NCBI GenBank assembly: GCA_009838195.1
Contig: VXSC01000008.1
Coordinates: 76,288 to 140,287, forward strand
Length of the DNA stretch: 64,000 bases
Origin: Rhodothermaceae bacterium
GTDB taxonomy: Bacteria > Bacteroidota > Rhodothermia > Rhodothermales > Bin80
Direction of reading: 5' to 3'
Below are positions 20,543 to 29,816 of this stretch, piece after piece (within the stretch, counting starts at the first letter, position 1; the number at the start of each line of letters is the position of its first letter). The notes under the pieces were generated by a model. It saw nothing but the letters and a program-made list of their open reading frames with translations. It ran no database searches and was not told where the DNA came from. The position numbers and the translations under genes are program-made.

Positions 20543-20738
20543 TAAAGCGGTAACGAACAGATGGATCCCGCCCCATTAATCCAGAAATCGTGGTTTCCGC
20601 ACGGGTTTTTTCGGGGATGGTAACCTGTAGGATTCGGCGTCGCGCCGGATCCAGAGTAGTTTCTTTCAACGTTTGCGGCATCATTTCACCTAGGCCCTTG
20701 AAGCGTTGCACATCAATCTTGGTTCGGGAATTTTTGCG
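20403..20738. repeat. 336-bp direct repeat, left copy (EamA end + parE end)
   Basis: Matches 27795-28130 base for base without gaps; I count 16 differences in 336 bases (about 95%). It holds the last 140 bases of the EamA gene and the last part of a parE-like gene on the minus strand. The match stops at the IS1634-like element starting at 20740. The two copies bracket about 7 kb of mobile-element debris. Confidence 0.93.
20502..20738 (-). pseudogene. parE 3' fragment
   Basis: The last about 79 codons of a type IIA topoisomerase B subunit, nearly identical to the end of the intact gene at 27894-29816 ([24 protein letters not shown] to [11 protein letters not shown], two substitutions in the final 69 residues). 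The 5' part is cut off by the IS1634-like element. An internal ATG at 20711 gives an open frame of 69 residues, but there is no reason to think it is expressed as a functional protein. Confidence 0.9.
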
Positions 20739-20739
20739 A

Positions 20740-22677
20740 CCTGACTTCGACGGTTTGCGGCCGTCTCGGATGTAAAAACCTTGATTTTAAGGCGTTCTGG
20801 GGAGTTTTTCTAGTTATCCGTTTGTGGTGTTCAGTTTTTTGGTACTGCTAATATTTCTTCGTATCTTCGGGGTACAGTCATCTCCACACCGTTCATGTTT
20901 GTCCGGACCTTACGCCGCACCACGACGAAAAATGTCGCGGTCAAGATTGTCGAGAACTACCGCAACAAAAAAGGCCAGCACCGACAGCGGATTGTTCGGC
21001 ATATGGGGAGCGTCCCGGAAGGCAAGCCGCTGGAGGCCCTGGTTCAGCTCGCCCATTTGGAGATGGTGCGAATCCAGGAGCAGATCAAGCCGACCCTTTT
21101 TCCGGCGGAATCCTATGTGGAGGAGGTCGTTGCGGCTCGGTTAACGCCCAAGCACACCGGCCCGCTTCCGATTGCGGATGCGCGCAAGCTGGAGGAAGAG
21201 CGTCGGATCTGTCTGGGCTTTCATGAAGCATTGGGCACGCTGTATGACACGTTGAGTCTTTCGAAGGTGTTTGATGCCCGGCACCAGATGTCTCGTCGGC
21301 TCTTCAAGCAGGCGGTATTGCTGCGTCTGGCGACTCCTGGAGACAGTAAATTGGCCCATTGTCTGCGGATCTCGAAAGAGGCGGGGGTGGAAGTGCCGGT
21401 GGACAAGTTTTACCGGATGATGGATGCGGTGACCGACGAGCGGATTGAAGAGCTCAAGCACCGCGTTTCGGGCGAGATGGTGGGGATGCTTGGAGGCAAG
21501 CTGAAGATGCTCTTTTTGATGTGACCACGCTGAGTTTTGCGAGTGAGCAGGCGGATGATCTTCGCAAACGGGGGTTCAGCAAGGATGGGACGCCGCAAAA
21601 GGTGCAGGTGGTGTTGGCGCTGATCCAGACCTAGGAGGGGCTTCCGGTGACCTACGAGCTCTTTCCCGGCAATACGGCGGATATCAAGACGCTGGAACCG
21701 GCCATGTTGCGTCTGAAAGAACAATTTGATTTGGATCAGATGATTGTGGTGACCGATGCGGGCATGTTGAGTCAGGAGAATCTGTCGTTGTTGCAGAGTC
21801 TGGGCTGTGACTTTGTAGTGGCGGCGCGGCTGCGCTCCTTGAACCAGGTACACACCAAGGCCATAGTTGGGGAGCAATCCTGGACGATGCTCTCCACCGG
21901 GCGCAAGGTGAGTGAACACACGCTGGGCGGGCGGCGATTGATTCTTCGCTATTGTCCCAAGAAAGCGGCCCGCGATGTCCATACGCGGGACCAGGCGGTG
22001 GAGAAGGTGAAAAAGCGATTAGCGCAGGGCGTGAAGGGTGTGGGCCGCAGCGGTCGCTTTCTGAAGGTAGACCCACAGGGCGTACGCTTGGATGAGGCCG
22101 CCATTGCCCGAGATCAGAATTATGATGGACTCCATGGCGTCTGGACGAGTTTGAAGGACATGACGCCCGAACAGGTGTATACGCATTATGGCGAGTTATG
22201 GCGGATTGAAGAAGGCTTCCGCGTGATGAAGCACACCATGGCGGTTCGGCCCATGTTTCACTGGGTCGAGCGCCGGGTGCGTGCGCATGTCGCCATTTGT
22301 TTTGTGGCCTTTGCGCTGCTGCGCATTCTATGCCACCGGTACAATACCCTCTTTGGCGCAAAACAACGACTGAGCGAGGGACAGATCCTGGCCGAACTCA
22401 GCCAAGTGCAGGCCTCGCTCATTCGCGATCGCGGCACCGACGCAGAATATCTCCTACCCTCCAAGGCCAGGGATGAAGCGATTCGACTCTATCATGCCGT
22501 GGGTCAAAAACTCCCACGACAGACCGTCCTCTTCAAACCGGGATCGACCGCCTAACGGGATCCCCCACATTGTAAAATCCCCTGAAATCCCTTCCCAGAA
22601 GGGTCACCTGTGGTGTTCACTTTTTCCAGAAATCCCGCCCCAGTGCCCCTGTGCGCGAGGTGACCGCCGAAGTCAAG
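20740..22677 (+). mobile_element. IS1634-family insertion sequence, decayed
   Basis: About 1.94 kb bounded by imperfect 15-bp inverted repeats: CCTGACTTCGACGGT at 20740-20754 and ACCGCCGAAGTCAAG at 22663-22677 (13 of 15 pair). No target-site duplication is visible next to the ends, which fits later rearrangement. A shorter near-direct repeat (TGTGGTGTTCA followed by a T-run) occurs near 20823 and 22610 inside both ends. The single transposase gene is disrupted. Confidence 0.75.
20895..22555 (+). pseudogene. IS1634-family transposase, frameshifted and amber-interrupted
   Basis: DDE transposase read in two pieces. Piece one (20895-21524, 209 residues) has the N-terminal MFVRTLRRTTTKNVAVKIVE segment. 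The continuation starts in another frame with DVTTLSFASEQADDLRKRGFSKDG (first catalytic Asp), runs to an in-frame TAG at 21632-21634, then continues as ELFPGNTADIKT, VVTDAGMLSQENL (second Asp) and ELWRIEEGFRVMKHT (catalytic Glu) to 22555. The frame change lies at CTCTTTTTG around 21510-21518, where a -1 slip at C-TTT-TTG would restore the frame. Two lesions suggest a dead copy; programmed slippage alone would not explain the amber codon. Confidence 0.88.
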
Positions 22678-23171
22678 ACATCCTTTAATCTATCGTCCGG
22701 GTTCCGTTAAATATCGTGTCGATCATCTGTCAGAGAATACATTTTAGTCCTGTTCAGCGGATGATCGGTGGGTGTGATTTCTTGCCACGCTTAGACCTCC
22801 CCGCGGTCATATTTCTGGGCTGAAATACCTCCCCTCGCTGCGGTTTCTCGGTCAAGATGATTGGCTTCCCTGTAAAACCTTGATGGCTTTCGCTCTTTGC
22901 ACAGTCCATCCTTCCTCCCCCTTTGATGATTGACATCCCTGATCCCCTTCGTAGGTAACGAACACTCTTATGCCCCTGCCACTACATTGCTTCGCTCGTG
23001 TTTCAAAACGGCGGTAACTGGAGATGTTGCATCCCCCCACTCTGGACCAGCTATTGGACCGGCGCTGGTTCAACTTGATTTATCCCGTGAAACAGGAAAT
23101 TAATGCAAATTGGTAGCCATTACCGTTCCCCACCGCTTCTCCGTGTGGTTTCTCGCCTGACATACTTCCCG
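22678..23171. other. Unassigned 494-bp segment between IS and lipoprotein
   Basis: No convincing gene. On the minus strand two overlapping short frames (22754-22936, 22852-23073) and strings such as GGAGAAGCGGTGGGGAACGG suggest the leader of a larger mobile element, possibly a group II intron 5' region cut by the IS at 22677. I cannot confirm this from the sequence alone. Confidence 0.3.
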
Positions 23172-24269
23172 TCACTCTAGGTTAAACTCGTAACCATATA
23201 CATATTCTTCCCACGGTGAAGACACATACAAGTGATCTTTATGCAGGAGGAAATCTGCAGCGGGAATATCCTTGCTCTCTTCCGAGTCGGTGATGGGGCG
23301 GAAGACAATCTTTTTTACAAGCCTGTAATTCTCTTCGGACAAATCGAAAACGTAATGATCAGTTCTGGGGGATCTTGCAATTAGATAGTGGGAATTGATG
23401 AACTTGATTGTACCTATAAATGCTCGCGTGAAAGCTTCCGCTCCGGTTGGAACTCCAGCAGGAAAACCCGAAGGCTGAAAATCACGGACTTGTTTTCCCT
23501 CGAATCGAATCGTTCGCAAATGCCTGAACTGATGATCATAAACAAAGATGTACGGGAATCCCCTATATGCCATGGCAATTCGATCTCCGCCGGGAGAAAC
23601 GGTCAAAACGTTGCTGTTTTCCCCCGTTTGATTCCGAAGATCCAGACGAGGAAGCAATTTAATGGACGAAATCCAGTTATACGGGGTTGACGTGCTGCGA
23701 GCGCAAACGATCCAATCATTCTCTCGTGGGTCCCCCGGACATTGCAGAAACATGTAATCCGGCGAAACCGAAAATCTATTCAATAAATAATCCATGGAGA
23801 AAAACGAATTCACATATTCGAACGTCTCCGAAAACACCTGTATCCGTTCTATTTCCTGGACGAATATGTGCGAACCGCTGTACTGTAGCCCACTTACAGT
23901 CGTAAACTCTCCGGGGCCTTGTCCTTGCTGGCCAATTTTTCGGTTCAGATAGCCATCCGCTCCTACCGAAAAAATGTTATGTCCGAAATCTTCAGAGATA
24001 TAAACACTATCCCCGACTGCGATCATTTGAGACGGCCTACCCAGGATGAGCGAATCACTTGGAAGCCCTAATCGGGTTGTGGCGACCCACCTTTTCGGCT
24101 CAATGTCCGTGTTGACTACGAAGTGCGGTGCAGAATCCAGTAAGCGGTCAATGACCGGGGAATCTTCAAAACGGGTTTGCCCACTTTGACATGCAATTAA
24201 GGGCAAAAGAAACAAAACCGTTGCATACCCACCCCTGATGGGTATGCAACGGTAAGAAGTGGAATTCAT
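23172..24269 (-). CDS. Six-bladed beta-propeller lipoprotein
   Basis: A predicted outer lipoprotein of 365 residues. The signal peptide is hydrophobic (ATVLFLLPLIAC) with the lipobox Cys near residue 27. It contains the propeller hallmark IGQQGQGPGEFTTVSGLQYSG and further blades (IFVQEIERIQVFSETFEYVNSF, GGDRIAMAYRGFPYIFVYDHQFRHLRTIRF), as in the 6-bladed/DUF5128-type proteins abundant in Bacteroidota. Function unknown. It lies inside the mobile island between IS and istA remnants and is intact, so it may be cargo or an older resident gene. A strong hairpin overlaps codons 6-18. Confidence 0.8.
   Translation of the reverse strand: MNSTSYRCIPIRGGYATVLFLLPLIACQSGQTRFEDSPVIDRLLDSAPHFVVNTDIEPKRWVATTRLGLPSDSLILGRPSQMIAVGDSVYISEDFGHNIFSVGADGYLNRKIGQQGQGPGEFTTVSGLQYSGSHIFVQEIERIQVFSETFEYVNSFFSMDYLLNRFSVSPDYMFLQCPGDPRENDWIVCARSTSTPYNWISSIKLLPRLDLRNQTGENSNVLTVSPGGDRIAMAYRGFPYIFVYDHQFRHLRTIRFEGKQVRDFQPSGFPAGVPTGAEAFTRAFIGTIKFINSHYLIARSPRTDHYVFDLSEENYRLVKKIVFRPITDSEESKDIPAADFLLHKDHLYVSSPWEEYVYGYEFNLE
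24217..24253 (-). terminator. Terminator-like hairpin inside signal-peptide codons
   Basis: Perfect 15-bp arms (ACCGTTGCATACCCA at 24217-24231 and its complement at 24239-24253) with a 7-nt loop. Read on the minus strand, the second arm runs directly into TTTTGTTTCTTTT, the form of an intrinsic terminator. It starts 14 nt after the lipoprotein ATG at 24269, so it could attenuate transcription or hide the early coding region. The T-run also encodes the hydrophobic signal peptide core, so that part may be coincidental. Confidence 0.55.
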
Positions 24270-24311
24270 TCATACGCGGTTAATTATGAGTTGCCGAATA
24301 AGCAACCCGCT

Positions 24312-24437
24312 TTATTCCATGGTCTCACCGCACACGGATCCTTCATACCCACCGCGACCTGGAACTATCCCCTCCCATTCGGAGCCATCGTCGCACCTGA
24401 TCTTCATGAAAGAAAAGAGTTCATTTGAGATCACCAT
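24312..24437 (-). CDS. Possible 41-residue peptide upstream of propeller lipoprotein
   Basis: A short frame from ATG 24437 to TAA 24312-24314, 42 nt before the lipoprotein start and on the same strand. The product has two cysteines and a Gly/Glu-rich C-terminus (MKIRCDDGSEWEG, GGYEGSVCGETME). Small cysteine-containing peptides sit next to propeller lipoproteins in other Bacteroidota, but no family motif such as NVEALA is visible. It may be chance. Confidence 0.3.
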   Translation of the reverse strand: MVISNELFSFMKIRCDDGSEWEGIVPGRGGYEGSVCGETME

Positions 24438-24953
24438 TGTGTGACACCCGTTACAGGATACTATTCAAGGAATTTGGGAATAAGCACTCTGGTTTTTTTC
24501 CGACCCAATTTCTGGACTAAAGAACAAAAACAGGCACGTACATGCCAAACAAAGTAAGCGTTTCATCGAAATGTGAAATTAGTTAATGGTTAACAGACGC
24601 AGCTAGTATAGTGACGCGATGTCAAACTTCCAAACGTTTTGGGGAATTCCCAAAAAAGGTTTTACAATCGCAAGGAGATGGATCGTTTTTCCTCGTTGCA
24701 GGGTTCGCATGATATAGCCCATATTGCGTCAAGATTTCTGGGACTCTCTGGTGTATCTGCCCTTGCGATTATGAGTACCCATAACTTCCTACCATGCGAC
24801 CTGATAACGTATCACATTTATGCCTGCATTTGTCCAGCCGTCCCTTGTATACTGAGATTCAAATTGCCCACTTTTGGGCAGTCTGAATCGCGGGTTGGAT
24901 TTTTCGGAGGTTTGCAATCGTTCACCGCATTTTCATGGGGTTCACAATCCCTC
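24438..24953. other. Non-coding stretch before istA remnant
   Basis: About 516 bases with no supported gene. The istA frame stays open upstream to 24639, but that extension (Phe/Cys-rich, no IS21 similarity) looks non-coding. The left end of the IS21-type element should lie here; I could not recognise its terminal repeat. Confidence 0.5.
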
Positions 24954-25720
24954 ATGATCAATGCCCGATTACGAATTTCCATGCAAGACATCCGAACCCT
25001 ACTGCGCCATTACGACGGCGAGCAGTCCAGCAAGCGGGAAGTGGCGCGTTTGCTGCAACTCTCGCCGGGGACGGTGCGCAATTATCTTCGGCGCGCGGAG
25101 GCGGCAGGGCTTTCCTGGCCGTTGCCCGAGCGCCTCACCGACGAAGAGTTGGAAGCGCTACTGTTTCCGCATTCAGGCCCCATTTCCTGTCGTCCCCAAC
25201 CGGACCGGAACCAGGTCCACCAGCAGCTGTCCCGCAAGGGCATGACTCTGGAGCGAATCTTGTTTGATTGGATTCAGGAGTATCCCAATGGGTACAGCTA
25301 TGGGTATTTCTGTGCGTGCTACAAGAAGAGGTGCCGTGCACAAAAGATCACGATGCGGATTCATCATAAGGCAGGAGAGCGGCTGTATGTGGACTTTGCC
25401 GGCAAGAGAATGGAGGTGATGGATCCGAGTACTGGCCAGGTCACAAAGGTCCAGATCTTTGTGGCCGCTATGGGCGGTTCCAATTATACCTATGTGGAAG
25501 CAGTGCCCGATCAAACATTGCGCAGCTGGATTGAGGCCCATGTGCGATGTCTGACGTTTTTGGGAGCCGGCCCCGCATCATTGTCTGCGATAACCTGAAA
25601 GCGGCGGTCACTCGCGCTGACCGGAAGGCCCTCGTGTTCAATACGACGTACGCAGATTTTGCACGGTATTACGATCTGACCCTCTTGGCGGCACGCGTGC
25701 GAAAACCTCAGGATAAGGCA
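24954..25720 (+). pseudogene. IS21-family transposase IstA, frameshifted and truncated
   Basis: N-terminal half of IstA. The first part (from ATG 24954 or 24981) has the HTH segment IRTLLRHYDGEQSSKREVARLLQLSPGTVRNYLRRAEAAGLSWP, then the start of the DDE domain HHKAGERLYVDFAGKRMEV and QIFVAAMGGSNYTYVEAVPDQT. Near 25550 the reading frame changes by one base; the continuation reads FGSRPRIIVCDNLKAAVTRADR and YDLTLLAARVRKPQDKA, then similarity stops at about 25720. The normal protein is about 500 residues and is followed by istB, which is absent. A dead remnant, cut by the recombinase-bearing DNA. Confidence 0.85.
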
Positions 25721-25753
25721 TTGGATCGTCAATTCGATCTGTTGGACACATTA

Positions 25754-27754
25754 CTACGATACCTGGGTTGTTTGAGGGTTGGGATTCAATTTGTACATTT
25801 TGAAGGTACGTTTTGCGTTGGGAATCTCGTAGATTTCCAGATCTGGATGGTCGGACACATGTTTATAGAGATGCGAGTAGGGGACGCCAAGCTCTTCTGC
25901 AAGTTCAGGACCGCTGACACAGCCCTGCGCCCGCAATTGGTCCCGTTTTCGCCGTAGCGCACTGGTCATGTTGTGTCGTTGACGGATCGTACAAATGCTT
26001 CGTCGGGTGAACGGATCTTCGCGGGAATCTGGGTGTCCGCGTCGATTCAGTTCGTTGGCCGCCCGTTCGTCTGCATATCCTTGCTCCAGCAGGAGTTCCA
26101 ATTCCGAAAGGGCTTCTTCAGACACATCACGTCGAATGATCTGCGCCCGGGGTCGGGGTAATTCAACGGGGTTCAGCTTGTGAATCCGCCCTCCGCGCAG
26201 CCGCAGTCCTACGTCCACCTGATAGCCGTTGCGGGTGAGCGTGATGTCCTCCACCAAAAGCCCCAGGAGACGTTTTCGGTCTTCGTTGATGGTTCTGGCA
26301 GCAGTCCAGACCTTGCCAAAATCCTGGTTCAGTTCCAGAATGCGCGCATCCAATTTGGTCTCGGGCATGCTGGCGTGTGCCTTCGCAACCTCCGCTTGCT
26401 CCTAAACCGCCGCTTCGTGGAGTTTTAACTGCGCCTCCCAATCCGCCTCCAGGGTTGAAGCCACCAGGCGATTGGACGGATCCAACTCCATGAATCTTCG
26501 GCGGGCCAGTTCCACCTGATGCCGTAGGGCCTCAATGTGATGCTTTCGCTGCCGATCGGCCACCTCAAAGTCGGTGCGCACCTGCTCGCGTACCATCAGC
26601 GAAAGGGCCAGATTCTCCCGATTGACGGCGGCGACCACAAAGGTACCTACCGCGGCATCCAGCACATCTCCCCGCATACTCTGACAGGTACACGTCCCGC
26701 GTCGGACCCGATTCTCCTTGCACAAATAATACCACTTCGGCTCCAAAGGCCGGTCTTTCCGGCTGGTATAGGACACCTGCATCCGATGCCCGGAAATGCC
26801 ACAAATAATCCGGGAATGGAGCAGGGCCGTCCCTTTTCGTGGAGAGGGTACCCGGTCCCCCTGCAGAAAACTGGCCGCGTTCGCCTGGAGGGTCTTCCGA
26901 TTTTGCTGGTATTCCTCCCAGAAGATATATCCTGGATGGGCTTCAGGAATACACACCATCCACTGATCCATCGGAAGTTTGGCAAACTGCATCGACCCGT
27001 CTGCACGTTGCCGGCACTTGGTCCGACCATAGGCATAGCATCCTGCGTATCGGGGATTGCGCAGGATTCGCTGAATTTGACTGTACGTCGGGACGCTCCA
27101 ACAAAGCGCCCGGCTGCCGGTTCGAGGACGCGAAGGAAGGCGAATGCCCTTCCTTCGAAACCATTTGGTGACCTGCATGGCGGATTGGAGGCGCCGAAAG
27201 GTGCGGAACACCAACTCTATTGCTTCGCGGATCGATTGATCTGGATCCAGAATCACCTGATCGGTTGCGGTGTAGACCAGCCCAATCGCCAAGGGAAGTT
27301 TTAATTCTCCCCGCCTCGCCTTGCTGCGCTGGCCTCCAATCATGCGCGCGCGAATGTTGCGCAGTTCATATTCCGAAAGCTGTCCCTTGATCCCCATCCC
27401 CATCCAGTCGTTGAGATCTCTGGCATCGTAGATCCCGTGTTCGTCCAGAATCAGCGTGTCAGACACCTCAGCAATCCGAAGCAATTGATGCCACTCGGCA
27501 TTGTTTCGACACAGGCGAGAAACTTCCAGACTCAGAATGATGCCGACCTCGGCTGCCCCGACCCGTGCGCGCAGGTCCTGAAAGCCCGTACGCTGGGCGG
27601 TACTGGCCCCGGACTTTCCCTGATCCTCATCAATGATGTCGATTCGATCCTCCGGCCAGCCCAGAGCAAGGGCACGCAGACGCAAATCATATTGACGGTA
27701 CTGGCTTTCCTTATTCATTGCCACCTGACGCAACGAAGACTGTCGGATATACAA
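25754..27754 (-). pseudogene. Large serine recombinase with internal amber codon
   Basis: One 667-codon frame from TTG 27754 to the stop at 25754, interrupted only by TAG at 26402-26404 (codon 451). Part one carries the resolvase domain (catalytic Ser in YIRQSS, then QYDLRLRALALGW, DEDQGKSGAS, LSLEVSRLCRNNAEWHQLL), the recombinase domain and a zinc-ribbon (IICGISGHRMQV, YLCKEN, GTCTCQSM) and a coiled coil. Part two continues in frame with the C-terminal domain and HTH-like region (SGPELAEELGVPYSHLYKHV). A CAG-to-TAG change would explain the stop. The N-terminus runs back into an IS remnant at 27768, so the original start may be lost. Confidence 0.85.
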
Positions 27755-27767
27755 ACACGCCCGTCGA

Positions 27768-27794
27768 CCTGACTTCGGCGGTTTGCGGCCGTCT
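27768..27794 (+). mobile_element. 27-bp left-end remnant of the IS1634-like element
   Basis: Matches the first 27 bases of the element at 20740 with one difference (A/G at the tenth base), then passes straight into EamA-derived sequence at 27795. The shared GTCT at 27791-27794 also occurs in the intact EamA gene at 20399-20402, so the junction looks like a microhomology-mediated deletion of a second IS copy. Confidence 0.8.
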
Positions 27795-27934
27795 GGGGAA
27801 CTGTAATCTTTGGAGATTATCCCAATCTGCTTTCTCTCATCGGAATGATCCTTGTTGCCGGTGGCAGTGTGATTACGGCTCAGCGCCGATCAGCTAGACA
27901 TCTAAGTCTTCGGCCTTCCGGGCATTCTCCATAA
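27795..27934 (+). pseudogene. EamA transporter 3' fragment
   Basis: The last about 46 codons of the EamA gene, without any upstream part, matching 20403-20542 (last helix and tail). It overlaps the end of intact parE by 41 nt. It is truncated by the IS remnant on its left and cannot make a transporter. Confidence 0.88.
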
Positions 27935-28130
27935 TAAAACGGTAACGAACAGATGAATCCCGCCCCATTAACCCAGCAATCGTGGTTTCTGCACGGGTTT
28001 TTTCGGGGATGGTAACCTGTAGGATTCGGCGTCGCGCCGGATCCAGAGTAGTTTCTTTCAACGTTTGCGGCATCATTTCACCTAGGCCCTTGAAGCGTTG
28101 TACATCAATCTTGATCCGGGAATTTTTACG
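27795..28130. repeat. 336-bp direct repeat, right copy
   Basis: Right copy of the segment at 20403-20738. Here the parE part belongs to the intact gene and the EamA part is a fragment, the reverse of the left copy. Confidence 0.93.
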
Positions 28131-29816
28131 TCTTAGTCGCCTTTCAATCCGACTTTTTTCTTCTTCATCCAACGCCCAATAGGTCTCCTTCCCCGCATCC
28201 AGTCTGTAGAGCGGTGGCTCGGCGATATAGATATGTCCCAGATCAATGAGCGGACGCATATAGCGATAAAAGAATGTTAGCATCAGTGTAGCAATGTGGT
28301 GCCCATCCGAATCTGCATCCATCAGAAGAATCACCTTATGGTAGCGCAATTTCTCAGGTTCGAGGTTGTCTCCCATTCCACATCCAAGTGCCTGAACCAC
28401 GTTGGATAACTCGGTGTTGTTTCGCAGCTTTTGGGTAGTTGCCTGCTCTGCATTTAATACCTTTCCACGCAATGGGAGTACCGCCTGTGTTTTTCGATCT
28501 CGGCCCTGCTTTGCAGAACCGCCTGCTGAATCTCCTTCCACAATAAACAATTCTCCCACTGTGGGATCCATGGACGAGCAATCTGCTAATTTCCCCGGTA
28601 GCATCAACCGTCTCCGCTGACGCGCCTTGGAGCGGACCGATTTTGCAGCGGCACGGCTCGCCTGACGTGCTCGCGCTGCCTGGAGTACACGAGCACCAAT
28701 GGCGTCACTGGCCGATGGATGTGAATTCAGAAATTGCTCCAGTGCAACGCGGACTGTGCCACTTACCAGTGAGCGTGCCGAGGGATTATTCAGCTTATCC
28801 TTCGTCTGCCCTTGGAATTGCGGCTCTGACATGAACATATTGATGACTGCAAAAAGCCCCTCACGTATATCTTCGGAGGTAACCTCTACTCCACGAGGGA
28901 TCGCGTTGTGCGTGTCCATCCAGGAACGAACTGCCGTTCTGACCGCATCTTTGTACCCCTGTTCGTGTGTGCCACCGTCATTTGTGGGGATCCCATTGAC
29001 ATAAGATTTCACACATTCACGCGTGGACTCTGTCCACTGGACCGCGACTTCCAATCGTACACCGTTTTCGAATGTATCCTGCTGGATGGAAAAAACCTCC
29101 GGGTGTACTGGAGATACTCCGTCACCTTGGATCAGATGTCCCAGATAATCGACGATACCCCCCTCATGCACAAACTCAACCTCTTCTCCTTGGTTTTCAT
29201 CTCTAAAAATGATCCGTAGTCCACGATTTAAATAAGCTTTGATCTCGAGTTGTGCCCGAATTAGACTCGCATCAAAAGCTACCGAGTCAAAAATATCGGG
29301 ATCTGGGGCAAAGTAGATGCTCGTCCCCGTTAATCGAGTACGCTTGTCCAGGTCCACTAGCTTGCTCACCGGACGCCCACGCTGAAACCGCTGCTCATAA
29401 GTCGTCCCCCCGCGTTTGACTCTGGCAACCAGTTCTTTGGAAAGCGCATTCACTACCGAGGCTCCTACCCCGTGTAATCCACCAGAAGTCACATACTGAT
29501 CTCCCTCGAATTTACCACCGGAATGCAGAGTCGTCATGATGACTTCCAAGGCAGGGATTTTCTTCTGCGGATGGGGATCCACTGGAATTCCACGCCCATT
29601 ATCCTGGACCGTCACACTCGCTGCATCCTTATGAAGCGTGACTTCAATGCAATTCGCATGCCCGTTTACTGCTTCATCTACGCCATTATCCACGATTTCC
29701 CAGAGCAGATGGTGAAGCCCCGGCTTGCCTGTACCTCCGATGTACATACCCGGACGCTTGCGTACGGCCTTCAAGCCTTCCAGAACAATAATATCTGCTC
29801 CTGAATATGAGCTCAT
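27894..29816 (-). CDS. parE: Type IIA topoisomerase subunit B (ParE/GyrB)
   Basis: ATPase subunit of a type II topoisomerase, 640 residues. The GHKL ATPase domain has [24 protein letters not shown] and [15 protein letters not shown]. The Toprim domain has [15 protein letters not shown] (near residue 425) and [24 protein letters not shown], then the conserved tail [11 protein letters not shown]. Length without a large insertion and the DSDGHHI motif favour topoisomerase IV, but gyrase cannot be excluded. Its ATG overlaps the parC stop (ATGA), so the two are co-translated. It ends with TAG. A 3' fragment of it is duplicated at 20502-20738. Confidence 0.92.
   Translation of the reverse strand: MSSYSGADIIVLEGLKAVRKRPGMYIGGTGKPGLHHLLWEIVDNGVDEAVNGHANCIEVTLHKDAASVTVQDNGRGIPVDPHPQKKIPALEVIMTTLHSGGKFEGDQYVTSGGLHGVGASVVNALSKELVARVKRGGTTYEQRFQRGRPVSKLVDLDKRTRLTGTSIYFAPDPDIFDSVAFDASLIRAQLEIKAYLNRGLRIIFRDENQGEEVEFVHEGGIVDYLGHLIQGDGVSPVHPEVFSIQQDTFENGVRLEVAVQWTESTRECVKSYVNGIPTNDGGTHEQGYKDAVRTAVRSWMDTHNAIPRGVEVTSEDIREGLFAVINMFMSEPQFQGQTKDKLNNPSARSLVSGTVRVALEQFLNSHPSASDAIGARVLQAARARQASRAAAKSVRSKARQRRRLMLPGKLADCSSMDPTVGELFIVEGDSAGGSAKQGRDRKTQAVLPLRGKVLNAEQATTQKLRNNTELSNVVQALGCGMGDNLEPEKLRYHKVILLMDADSDGHHIATLMLTFFYRYMRPLIDLGHIYIAEPPLYRLDAGKETYWALDEEEKSRIERRLRRKNSRIKIDVQRFKGLGEMMPQTLKETTLDPARRRILQVTIPEKTRAETTIAGLMGRDSSVRYRFIMENARKAEDLDV

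Noticed and set aside
20502-20711. 69-residue frame as an independent gene
   Set aside because: It is the severed 3' end of parE, identical in layout to the intact gene at 27894.
21632-26404. Genome-wide amber recoding suggested by two in-frame TAG codons
   Set aside because: moxR, parE and the Calx-beta gene terminate normally at TAG, so TAG is a working stop here; the two ambers are in decayed mobile genes.
26537-27304. 255-codon plus-strand frame opposite the serine recombinase
   Set aside because: Shadow of the recombinase frame; no motifs.
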